Positions 22,698 through 30,676 of a DNA stretch of 54,433 nt are shown here, piece by piece; position 1 is the stretch's first letter, and each line of letters opens with the position of its first letter. The translations under genes and the position numbers were made by a program. The stretch comes from JALYJG01 sp033763555 (GTDB taxonomy: Bacteria > Pseudomonadota > Alphaproteobacteria > UBA9219). Location: assembly GCA_033763555.1 (NCBI GenBank), contig JANRKK010000012.1:1-54433 (forward strand), in the 5' to 3' direction. A model generated the notes under the pieces. It was not told the origin of the DNA, searched no databases, and saw nothing but the letters and a program-made list of their open reading frames with translations.

Positions 22698-23883
22698 TAT
22701 CCGGCTGATCAGTCAGCAGCATGACCAGCCGATCAAAGCCCAACGCGATGCTGGCTTCCTCCGGCAGGCCAAGACGCAGGGCCTGAATATAATTCTCATC
22801 CAGCTTTATATCCGGCGCGCCTTCAGCCTTGCGGCGGGCGATTTGCTTCTGGAAAGATTCCCTGTGCGCTTCATTATCGGTCAGGGACGGGAAACCATTG
22901 CTGAACTCCAGCCCGGCGATGAACAACTCGCTGCGTTCAACCATGCCTCCCCTGCTCTGCGCCGTGGAGGTCATGAAATCTGGCCAGTCATGCAGGAAGA
23001 CGGGCTGATCGAAACCGAGACGCGGCTGGATATGATCCAGCAAAATAGAAAACAGAAATACCGGGTCTTCGGCCCAGTTGTCCTTGATGACAATATCTGC
23101 GCTCTCGGCCGCGCGGCGGATGGATAAAAGGCTGAAATCCGGCAGAGCAGCGCCTGTGTAAGCCTCCACAGCCTCAGCGACACTCATGCGCTTCCAGGGC
23201 GTTTTAAGGCTTATTTTACGGCCCTGATAGGCAAGGCTGTCCCCGCCGCCCAGCGCCCTGTGCGCCTCACGGATAAAATCCTCGGCGTCTTTTTCGACAG
23301 CCGCCAGATCTTCACCCACCCGCGCCCATTCCAGCATGGTGAATTCGGGATTGCGCGTCGTGCCCGCGCCATCACCCATACGGAAATTTTTGGTCAGGGT
23401 ATAAAGCCTGTCGAAGCCCCCGGCTTCCAACCGACGGATTTGAAATTCGGTTGAGGTTGTTAAATAACGGTCGCCAACCGGGAAGGATTGTATCGCCGCA
23501 TCGGGCGTTGTGCCGCGCACAAGCAGCGGCGCATCAATTTCGATAAAACCTTCGCGGTCAAAATAGCCCTGCACAGCGCGGCGAATGATGTGGCGCTTGC
23601 GCAGGATGTCCATCCGGCTGGCACCGCCAGCATTGCGCCGACGCCAGCGCAAGGCATCGCTGTCCGCACTCCATGCGTCGGGAACCGAAGTTCCGATCTT
23701 GCGGACAGGAACGGGCGCTTCACCGCCGGACATGAGGAAAATATCACCCGGTACAGGCGGGGCGCCGGGCCAGATGATCTCCTGCTCCTGGTCGCCAAGC
23801 ATAAGGGTAACGCGACAGCGGCCATCCGGCGTGGATTGCACATGGGTGATGCGGGCGGAGGGGTTGGTTTTGGACATCGGCAT
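22660..23883 (-). CDS. epmA: EpmA-like elongation factor P lysine ligase with N-terminal extension
   Basis: About 407 residues. The C-terminal 320 form a class II lysyl-tRNA-synthetase-like catalytic core: FIEIDAPLL, YLTTSTEFQIRRLEAGG (motif 2 region: FRMGDGAGTTRNPEFTMLEW) and ALGFDRLVMLL (motif 3). There is no anticodon-binding domain, as in EpmA/GenX, which attaches (R)-beta-lysine to EF-P. About 85 residues precede the core, with a beta-rich block (RITHVQSTPDGRCRVTLML); ordinary EpmA (about 325 residues) lacks this. Starts at 23883 or 23877 (MPMSK) are both near AGGGG; the frame is open to 23937. epmB and efp are not in the window. Confidence 0.8.
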   Translation of the reverse strand: MPMSKTNPSARITHVQSTPDGRCRVTLMLGDQEQEIIWPGAPPVPGDIFLMSGGEAPVPVRKIGTSVPDAWSADSDALRWRRRNAGGASRMDILRKRHIIRRAVQGYFDREGFIEIDAPLLVRGTTPDAAIQSFPVGDRYLTTSTEFQIRRLEAGGFDRLYTLTKNFRMGDGAGTTRNPEFTMLEWARVGEDLAAVEKDAEDFIREAHRALGGGDSLAYQGRKISLKTPWKRMSVAEAVEAYTGAALPDFSLLSIRRAAESADIVIKDNWAEDPVFLFSILLDHIQPRLGFDQPVFLHDWPDFMTSTAQSRGGMVERSELFIAGLEFSNGFPSLTDNEAHRESFQKQIARRKAEGAPDIKLDENYIQALRLGLPEEASIALGFDRLVMLLTDQPDIRSVLAFAWDEV

Positions 23884-23981
23884 GCCCCTACCCTTCCCTG
23901 CCCCAAAAGAAAAGAAAAATTGCCCTATTCTTCCCACAATTTCTGTTAAACTCCGGCCGCTTAAGTATTTCCCGGGGTTTT

Positions 23982-25919
23982 ATGGCAAAAAAGCGCGTTT
24001 TAGGGCCACGCAAGCGGCAGCGTTCGCCAGAGGGTGGCCTGTTCCGTTTCCTCGTCCTTGTCGCCATCTGGGGCGCCATTATCGGCACACTGTTCGTCGG
24101 TTATTGTGCCCTGACTCTGCCTGATATTTCACAGGTCACACAGGCGCCGCGCCGCCCTGCCATCCGGCTGGAAGCCGAAGACGGAACGGTCTTTGCCCGC
24201 TATGGCGATTTGTACGGCGACCATGTGACGCTCAACGATGTGCCCGCCTGCATGCCGGAAGCCGTTATCTCTATCGAAGACCGCCGCTTCTATTCCCATT
24301 TCGGGATTGATATGTGGGGCCTGTTTCGCGCGGCACTGCGCAACATCACGGCCCGGCATGTGGTGCAGGGCGGTTCGACCATCACCCAACAATTGGCAAA
24401 GAATTTATTCCTGTCGCCCGAGCGTACCTTCAAACGCAAAGTGCAGGAGATGATCCTGGCCCTGTGGCTAGAGCGCCGCTACAGCAAAGACCAGATCCTC
24501 ATCGCCTATTTAAACCGCGTCTATCTGGGGGCGGGAGCCTATGGTGTTGATGCCGCCTCACGCACCTATTTCAGCAAACCTGCACATGACATGACACTGC
24601 ATGAGTGCGCGATTATCGCGGGACTTCTGCGCGCGCCGTCGCGCTTTTCCCCGGCGCGGAATCCCGACCAGGCCATGGCGCGCTCCAAAACCGTTCTGGA
24701 AGCCATGCAGGATGAGGGCTACATCACGCATCAGGAGAAAAAAGCCGCTCTGGCCGGGTCGCTGTTGCCCGAACAGAAGCCCAATATGGGCGGCGATGGG
24801 CGCTATTTTGCCGATTGGGTAGCCGATCAGATTGCACCCTTGATTGAAGATTCAACGCAGGATGTTACCGTCGCAACGACACTTGATCTGAAACTTCAGC
24901 GTCAGGCAGAAAAGCATATCGACGCCATTTTATCCAAGCAAAACAGCCGCGACGTAGCGCAAGCCGCCTTAGTCACACTGGGTTATGATGGCGCCGTCAA
25001 GGCGATGGTCGGCGGGCGCGATTACCGCCAGAGCCAATTTAACCGCGCAACACAGGCGCTGCGCCAGCCCGGCTCGGCCTTCAAACCAATTGTTTACCTG
25101 ACGGCCCTGCAGCAGGGTCTGACGCCAGATGATATTATTCTCGATGCGCCGATCACGCTCGGTAAATGGTCGCCCGAGAATTTCGACGGAAAATATCGCG
25201 GCCCCGTAACGGTGCGTGAAGGTCTGGCGCAGTCGCTGAATACAGTGGCCGTGCGCGTCTTCCAGCAAGCGGGCGTGGATAATGTGATTGCCACGGCACA
25301 GGCGCTGGGCATCAGTTCGCCGCTGGCGCGCGATACCGCCCTGGCGCTGGGCGCCAGTGAAGTGACGCCGCTGGAATTGACCTCGGCCTATGCCTCCCTT
25401 GCCGCGGGTGGAAGGGCTATTACGCCTTATGCCATCAAGGAAATCCGCAATCGGCAGGGCCAAATTATCTACCGCCATCCGGATGTGACGCCGCCAGCGA
25501 CGGTAAGCTCCGGTGCTGTTGAGACCCTGACGGGCATGATGGAAGAAGTGGTGCGTTCCGGTACAGGCCGCCGGGCAGCTATCGGACGGCCCGTGGCGGG
25601 TAAGACCGGAACAAGCTCGGACTATCGTGATGCCTGGTTCATGGGCTTTACGGGCAATTACACGACAGGCGTCTGGCTCGGCAATGATGATAACCACCCG
25701 ATGCAGAAGATCGTCGGCGGCAGCCTGCCCGCCCAACTGTGGCATGATTATATGGCGGATGCCGAAGCCGCATTACCGGAACGGCGCTTGCTGGCGGGCC
25801 CGCCGGGCGGCGGTTTTACCGGAGCGGTGACCGAAGAAATCTCCCGCGCCTTCACGAATTTTGTGACAGGCATCATGGGATCATCATCCGATTCCGAATA
25901 CCCAACACCGAACCGCTAG
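23982..25919 (+). CDS. Class A penicillin-binding protein 1A
   Basis: A 645-residue bifunctional peptidoglycan synthase anchored by an N-terminal helix (FRFLVLVAIWGAIIGTLFVGYCAL). The GT51 domain is canonical: SIEDRRFYSHFGID (near residue 97), VQGGSTITQQLAKNLFLSPERT, RKVQEMILALWLE and YLNRVYLGAGAYGV. The transpeptidase domain has QPGSAFKPIVYL (SxxK near 363), SLNTVAV (SxN) and GKTGTSSDYRDAWF (KTG near 540). Only a short linker separates the domains, and there is no long C-terminal extension. It is divergent from epmA with about 98 bases between starts. Confidence 0.95.
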   Translation: MAKKRVLGPRKRQRSPEGGLFRFLVLVAIWGAIIGTLFVGYCALTLPDISQVTQAPRRPAIRLEAEDGTVFARYGDLYGDHVTLNDVPACMPEAVISIEDRRFYSHFGIDMWGLFRAALRNITARHVVQGGSTITQQLAKNLFLSPERTFKRKVQEMILALWLERRYSKDQILIAYLNRVYLGAGAYGVDAASRTYFSKPAHDMTLHECAIIAGLLRAPSRFSPARNPDQAMARSKTVLEAMQDEGYITHQEKKAALAGSLLPEQKPNMGGDGRYFADWVADQIAPLIEDSTQDVTVATTLDLKLQRQAEKHIDAILSKQNSRDVAQAALVTLGYDGAVKAMVGGRDYRQSQFNRATQALRQPGSAFKPIVYLTALQQGLTPDDIILDAPITLGKWSPENFDGKYRGPVTVREGLAQSLNTVAVRVFQQAGVDNVIATAQALGISSPLARDTALALGASEVTPLELTSAYASLAAGGRAITPYAIKEIRNRQGQIIYRHPDVTPPATVSSGAVETLTGMMEEVVRSGTGRRAAIGRPVAGKTGTSSDYRDAWFMGFTGNYTTGVWLGNDDNHPMQKIVGGSLPAQLWHDYMADAEAALPERRLLAGPPGGGFTGAVTEEISRAFTNFVTGIMGSSSDSEYPTPNR

Positions 25920-25923
25920 AATT

Positions 25924-26640
25924 TCAGGAAGTCTTTTGCGCCAAACGGTCGCTGGCGGCTTCAAGGCCGCTCCGCAAACGTTCCATCATCGTGCTACGCT
26001 CAAGCCCCGGCGGAATGGGCGGCAGGAATTCGATGGTAATGATGCCGGGTTTTTTCAGAAAACTGTTCTTCGGCCAGAAAACACCTGAATTCAAAGCCAT
26101 CGGCACGATGGGCACATTCAATTCCTGATAGAGCGCGGCGATGCCGCTTTTGTAGGATTTCTCGGCGCCCGGTGCGACCCGCGTGCCTTGCGGGAAAATC
26201 ACGATCTTGCGTTGCGCGCGAACGGTAGCATGGGCTGCCTGCATCATCGCCGAAAGGGCACGGGCACGTCCGGCACGATCGATCGGAATCATCCCGGCGC
26301 GGCGCAGATACCAGCCCCAGATGGGAATATTCAGCAATTCCTTCTTCAGCACGATGGCTGGATCATAGAACAGAATATGCAGTTTGAAGGTTTCCCAGGC
26401 CGATTGGTGCTTGGATGCTATGATGCAGGCGCCTTTCGGCACATACTCGCGTCCGATGATGCGATAAGTCAGGCCGCCGATATGTTTTTCAACCCAGGCG
26501 ACCTGTTTCAGCCAAAGATGTACGACGCGCAAGATCTGCTGTCGCGGTAGCGGCAGCACCCAGATCATCAGAAAACACATCACGGCCGTCAGGCCGTAAA
26601 GCGCAACGTTAAAGGCAAGGGAACGGAGCCAGAGGGACAT
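25924..26640 (-). CDS. plsC: 1-acylglycerol-3-phosphate acyltransferase (PlsC family)
   Basis: A 238-residue membrane-associated acyltransferase that makes phosphatidic acid in phospholipid synthesis. Acyltransferase block I is ASKHQSAWETF, which reads H-x4-E rather than the common H-x4-D. The later blocks are IPIDRAGRARAL, VIFPQGTRVAPG and VPIVPMALNSGVFWP. An N-terminal hydrophobic segment (LAFNVALYGLTAVMCFLMIWVLPL) anchors it. It is convergent with PBP1A (four bases between stops). A second paralogue or another acyl acceptor cannot be excluded. Confidence 0.88.
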   Translation of the reverse strand: MSLWLRSLAFNVALYGLTAVMCFLMIWVLPLPRQQILRVVHLWLKQVAWVEKHIGGLTYRIIGREYVPKGACIIASKHQSAWETFKLHILFYDPAIVLKKELLNIPIWGWYLRRAGMIPIDRAGRARALSAMMQAAHATVRAQRKIVIFPQGTRVAPGAEKSYKSGIAALYQELNVPIVPMALNSGVFWPKNSFLKKPGIITIEFLPPIPPGLERSTMMERLRSGLEAASDRLAQKTS

Positions 26641-26662
26641 TCAAGAGAGAATATTTAACAGA

Positions 26663-27418
26663 TCAGGATTGTGCGGCCAAACGGTATACAAAAGTTACCG
26701 TAGAGCTTGCCGTACAGCGAGTTTGCGCTTGTGTTACTGTCAACGGATAGGTGCGCGTTCCGTTAATCAAAATATCCACCAACCCCGGAGGAGCATCTGG
26801 CGCTATATTTTGAAGCGCGACATTGACACATGTATCATATTTGAGATTCATGAGCTCAATGCCAAAGAAAGTAGCGCCCGCAACAACTGAAGCTGAGCAT
26901 GATGTTGTCGAGCCCGGATTCCACCCGCATATGCTGAAAGAGCCGCGCTGAATTGCCCCGGTTAAACTCCCAGGCCCCCAGGGATGGTCGGCGCACATGC
27001 CATAAACACATTGACCACCGGGCATGTTGGCAACGACAACGCAGTTGCTGCCGCCGGGACCACAGAGTTCGAGATTCGTGCATCCTGTACCAGTCGAGCA
27101 ACCCACGCCAGGCGTACGCATCATGTCTCCAGGAATGACATCCTGGCTATAGAGGGTTGGAACGACCCTCTGCACATCCCCCGCTGTGAAACTGGCCTGG
27201 CCTGTGTGCAGGTCGCGTATATTTTTTACAACCATGAACATTTCAATTTTTAACTGCGCCAAACGGGTGTTTTCCCAACTATGGCTCGTCGCAACCCATA
27301 TGCCCCCCATGACGAATCCGGAAACGGCAAGAGCAATGGCGAGCTCGACAAGACTAAACCCTCTGAAGAAAGGGTGTTTCTGGCTAGCGGTAGAGTTTAA
27401 ATTCAATATCCACTTCAT
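26663..27418 (-). CDS. Type IVb prepilin-like protein 4
   Basis: A 251-residue prepilin. Class III cleavage site G20/F21 (FFRGFSLVE) with Glu at mature +5 and the hydrophobic assembly helix LAIALAVSGFVMGGIWVA. The globular domain has features shared by all four tandem paralogues: a P-x-D/E-M motif (DVIPGDMM), HPW (DHPWGP), and a C-terminal cysteine pair (DTCVN ... TRCTAS) placed as the type IVb disulfide loop. Additional cysteines (GVGCSTGTGCTNLELCG) are specific to this copy. Its start overlaps the previous pilin gene by 35 bases. Last gene of the pilus operon. Confidence 0.82.
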   Translation of the reverse strand: MKWILNLNSTASQKHPFFRGFSLVELAIALAVSGFVMGGIWVATSHSWENTRLAQLKIEMFMVVKNIRDLHTGQASFTAGDVQRVVPTLYSQDVIPGDMMRTPGVGCSTGTGCTNLELCGPGGSNCVVVANMPGGQCVYGMCADHPWGPGSLTGAIQRGSFSICGWNPGSTTSCSASVVAGATFFGIELMNLKYDTCVNVALQNIAPDAPPGLVDILINGTRTYPLTVTQAQTRCTASSTVTFVYRLAAQS

Positions 27419-28091
27419 TCTCCCCTCCTCCCTGATTACACCATGCGCTAGCCGTAGCCATATTAACAGATGACAGCAAATTTCCGGTACTGGTAGCGGA
27501 AGTCACACTATTACCCATGTTGGTTCCAATCCGGACAATCCCGAAACTGGAGTCATTAATAGGCATCTGCATTAAAAGTCTCATGCAGGTATCTTTATTC
27601 AAACCCTCAAGAGCAATACGGAATGTTGTGTATTTCCCTGCAGAGTTCTTTATGCTGTAAACCTTAAAAGAATTATCGGCTTGGGTTGCATGGTTGGTTG
27701 ACCATGCAACGCTATGCAGAGAATGATGGACGGGGTTGGCGATAGCTGATGTTCCACTGCCCGGAATATAAGCGCCTCTTCGGGGCAAAAGATGCATTTC
27801 AGAGGGAAATATGCCTTTTTTGTCCATCGCATCAGTGACATCAATAACCGCGGCTGAGCAGTAGTAATTGCAAGGCACTTCGTTGGTGGTATTGCTGTAG
27901 TATCCGCGAATATTCTGGACGACTGTGGCGATCTGCCGATTGGTCTTCTGAATGCCATAATTTGTCATGGTTTTCTTGGCAGCGACCCAAATGCCGCTGA
28001 GCACAAAACCCGCTATCAACAAAGCGACAGCAAGCTCTATCATTGTAAAGCCAGCCGTACGATTGTTAAAAGTCATTCCATATTTTTGCAT
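27384..28091 (-). CDS. Type IVb prepilin-like protein 3
   Basis: A 235-residue prepilin with cleavage site G14/F15 (NRTAGFTMIE), Glu at +5 and helix LAVALLIAGFVLSGIWVAA. Shared paralogue motifs: GIFPSEMHLLP and the C-terminal cysteine pair (DTCMRLL ... AWCNQGG); the HPW motif is degenerate here (HHSLHSVAW). An extra CNYYC pair is unique. GGGAG lies seven bases before the ATG. It sits 11 bases after the preceding pilin gene. Which copy is the major pilin cannot be told from sequence. Confidence 0.82.
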   Translation of the reverse strand: MQKYGMTFNNRTAGFTMIELAVALLIAGFVLSGIWVAAKKTMTNYGIQKTNRQIATVVQNIRGYYSNTTNEVPCNYYCSAAVIDVTDAMDKKGIFPSEMHLLPRRGAYIPGSGTSAIANPVHHSLHSVAWSTNHATQADNSFKVYSIKNSAGKYTTFRIALEGLNKDTCMRLLMQMPINDSSFGIVRIGTNMGNSVTSATSTGNLLSSVNMATASAWCNQGGGENEVDIEFKLYR

Positions 28092-28102
28092 GGTACGTCT
28101 CC

Positions 28103-28774
28103 CTAACCCGAATTCGCCAAAACGTGAATCCAGTCTATATAATTGTTGTTATTATCAGAGTTATCGCATTTGGCTATAGCCTGGGCGATGGAAAGCGGAG
28201 CGCCAGAACCCGTAATGCCATCCCATACCATATCTGCCTGACTGCGCCCATTTACATAAATACGGTTCAACCCGGCGACGGGACTGGAGGAAGTCATCAC
28301 CAGCATGCGGATGCAGGCCCAGCGTGGAAGTTCCGAAAAAGTAATCCGAAAACAGGGCTGAGCAATCGCAGATGTGGAGCCACCGTCACTGCAGCTGTCG
28401 GCGGTAACATAGGCGGTGCCAAAACTACCATGCGTGGTGTTGCCATTATATTTCTTACTGCTCCACGGATGAAATAAAATTCCTACGGCCTTGTTAGGAT
28501 CGCGTCGCATCTCAGTTGGAAATGCATTTTGCCGATCAAGCCCCTGTGTCAATCCAGCTCTTCCCAGAATACCGGCCTGATTGGCAAAAATGACCTGAAT
28601 ATGATTGCCGATTGTCCCCCATTGCCGCAGCCCTTGCTGCATTTGCCGGGACTTATACATCTCAGAGGCAGCACCCCACAGGCCGCCCATAACAATCCCG
28701 ACGATGCCAAGAATAACGGCGGCTTCCATAATCGTGAAACCCGCTGTGTTTCTTGAAAAAACCTTACGCTTCAT
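28103..28774 (-). CDS. Type IVb prepilin-like protein 2
   Basis: A 223-residue prepilin starting at ATG 28774, supported by GAGG six bases upstream; the frame is open to 28813. Cleavage site G12/F13 (NTAGFTIMEAAVI), Glu at +5, helix ILGIVGIVMGGLWGAA. Paralogue motifs: NAFPTEMRRDP, FHPWSS and the cysteine pair WACIRML ... AKCDNSD. The start lies 22 bases after the stop of the preceding pilin gene. Size and motifs place it with R64 PilS/TcpA-type pilins rather than type IVa. Confidence 0.82.
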   Translation of the reverse strand: MKRKVFSRNTAGFTIMEAAVILGIVGIVMGGLWGAASEMYKSRQMQQGLRQWGTIGNHIQVIFANQAGILGRAGLTQGLDRQNAFPTEMRRDPNKAVGILFHPWSSKKYNGNTTHGSFGTAYVTADSCSDGGSTSAIAQPCFRITFSELPRWACIRMLVMTSSSPVAGLNRIYVNGRSQADMVWDGITGSGAPLSIAQAIAKCDNSDNNNNYIDWIHVLANSG

Positions 28775-28796
28775 CTGCAACCTCTTTTGCAACGCG

Positions 28797-29546
28797 CTAA
28801 TCAGGGTCGCCATAATTGCCCAGGTTCGGATTCAAAGTGTAATACCAGTCAACATCAAACGGGCCTGGATCATCCGCACCACCCCAAACATCACCGCATC
28901 GGTCGTCAGCGTCTGAGGGAGCTATGGGCAAAAGACATCCCACCTCGGCTGTATTTGTGCAGGTTTTGGAAACCCCTGAATTGCTGCTGGTTATGACAAC
29001 TTTTATCAATCCTGTTTCGCCGCCCGGCATTGAATTTCGCATAATCATATCCGCACATTGCTGCTGGTTCAGCTTCGCGTAACGCACAACCAGCTGAAGG
29101 GGTGCTCCAACCGTCCCCACCTGGTCAACGCGCGCCGTGCCATACACGGGGTCTTGGGCCCAAGGATGATTGGCAACAGTTGTAGTGCCGGGCAGCGCCC
29201 CAGACAGAGGCCGGGGAGAGAGCATTTCAGCTGGAAAGACGCCTTTGCGAACATAATCATTATTTTGATTAAAATCCGGGGAGGGCACTCCCCCGATCGG
29301 AGAATAAGAAGCATTCGTGCCATTATATGCGGCGCGCATATTATCAACGATGATGGCAAGTTCATCCGAAGCCTGATTTGTCTGAAGTCTTTGCCAAGCC
29401 ATGGAAGAACCAATGGCTACACCTGTGAGAACGACACCAAGCGCCGTAATAACAATGACCATCTCGATAAGGGAGAAGCCGCGCTTTGCGCTGGCCTCCC
29501 GGCTCCATACCGGTATCCGAAATGATGTTTCAGGTTCCGGCTTCAT
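28797..29546 (-). CDS. Type IVb prepilin-like protein 1
   Basis: A 249-residue prepilin with a longer leader and cleavage site G23/F24 (SAKRGFSLIE), Glu at +5 and helix MVIVITALGVVLTGVAIG. Paralogue motifs: GVFPAEMLSPRP, NHPWAQ and the cysteine pair QQCADMI ... DDRCGDVW. It follows the PilR-like gene by 23 bases and starts the run of four. The 22-residue leader is longer than the 12-20 of its siblings, a feature of type IVb prepilins. Confidence 0.83.
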   Translation of the reverse strand: MKPEPETSFRIPVWSREASAKRGFSLIEMVIVITALGVVLTGVAIGSSMAWQRLQTNQASDELAIIVDNMRAAYNGTNASYSPIGGVPSPDFNQNNDYVRKGVFPAEMLSPRPLSGALPGTTTVANHPWAQDPVYGTARVDQVGTVGAPLQLVVRYAKLNQQQCADMIMRNSMPGGETGLIKVVITSSNSGVSKTCTNTAEVGCLLPIAPSDADDRCGDVWGGADDPGPFDVDWYYTLNPNLGNYGDPD

Positions 29547-29569
29547 CGTATGATCTCCCGCCTTAGTCT

Positions 29570-30676
29570 TTAAAAATTATTCATGCTGCCTGTGCCCGGT
29601 TTTGACAGCTCGGCCACCACATTGAAAATCGACATCATGGTCCAGGCAATCACACCGCCTACGATTGCCAGACCTGCGTTACGGACGATGACCGCCTGGC
29701 CTTTCATGGCGTCGATCTGATCCCGTATCCATTCCTCTGTCACCTGTTCGATAACAGAACCCACATCCGCCCGTTCCGACAAAATCTCGAGGTCAACGGC
29801 TACGGCAGGGTCAGGGAAATTATACTTACCAATTCTTAACGCTTCGCCAAGATTTCGACCTCTCAGCACCTCCTGCCGAGCCGAATTGATACGCTCCCGC
29901 ATCCAGGAATTCCCTTGTTCTTCAAGGATTTCGAGGGCCCGCTTAAGGGGGACCTGGGCCCCCAGAAGAGCAGAAAGACCCAAAAGGAAGCCGCTGCCCT
30001 GCAGAATGCGGTACCAGGACCAAGGGGGGAACATGTCAAATTTCGCCCGAATTGTACCCCGCCAATGAGGCAAGGTGACAGCAATCAAAGTGCATAGCGC
30101 AACCAATCCGATAATAACGGTGATACCCCAGTCCCGCACAAAATCCGACATAATCGCCACGCTGCCCATGGCCGCAAGGACGTTCTTCGGAGCTGTCTTA
30201 CGCATATTTTCGATCAGCTGCACACCGAACATGTAAAGAACGAACGAAACCAAAACCACCATGAAGGCCGGATAACCCACAGCATAAAACACCGCTTCCT
30301 TCATCTGCCGCGATTTTTCGCCCATCGCCTGAATGGCCGATAGTGATTTTGGCAGCGTGCCCGATTCCTCGCCCGCGCGGATCATATAAAGCTCACCTGT
30401 CGGGACCCAACCTTCCATGGATTCGGAAAGCGTCACGCCCGCGCGATCTTTCAGAAACCATTCGCGCAGAGCCACGGCAGGGGGACGGCGCGGATATTTA
30501 CCCATTTCCGAGCTGTTCAAATAGAGACGATCGAGCGCACGCGACAACGCCTCATTCATGCGCAGCATGCCTTCCAGCTTACGGTAAATACGGAAACGGT
30601 GCTTCTTGCCGAAGCGAAACTGAAATTGGGTCAGACGTCTTTCCAGATCGTCAAAGCTGAAACCTTTTTCGCTCAC
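29570..30676 (-). CDS. pilR: PilR-like inner-membrane platform protein (GspF family)
   Basis: A 368-residue protein of the GspF/PilC family, the inner-membrane platform on which the assembly ATPase acts. Two homologous cytoplasmic helical halves are visible: IRAGEESGTLPKSLSAI with FYAVGYPAFMVVLVSFVLYMFGVQLI, then LGAQVPLKRALEILEE with a C-terminal membrane helix GLAIVGGVIAWTMMSIFNVV. The start is GTG 30676, overlapping the ATPase stop in a GTGA junction, so translation is coupled. By order and family it corresponds to R64 PilR. Confidence 0.85.
   Translation of the reverse strand: MSEKGFSFDDLERRLTQFQFRFGKKHRFRIYRKLEGMLRMNEALSRALDRLYLNSSEMGKYPRRPPAVALREWFLKDRAGVTLSESMEGWVPTGELYMIRAGEESGTLPKSLSAIQAMGEKSRQMKEAVFYAVGYPAFMVVLVSFVLYMFGVQLIENMRKTAPKNVLAAMGSVAIMSDFVRDWGITVIIGLVALCTLIAVTLPHWRGTIRAKFDMFPPWSWYRILQGSGFLLGLSALLGAQVPLKRALEILEEQGNSWMRERINSARQEVLRGRNLGEALRIGKYNFPDPAVAVDLEILSERADVGSVIEQVTEEWIRDQIDAMKGQAVIVRNAGLAIVGGVIAWTMMSIFNVVAELSKPGTGSMNNF

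Noticed and set aside
26663..29546. Pseudopilins of a type II secretion system
   Set aside because: The neighbours are PilN/PilO2/PilP/TcpQ-type pilus proteins and the pilins have type IVb length and disulfide layout; no GspC, GspD, GspL or GspM genes are present.
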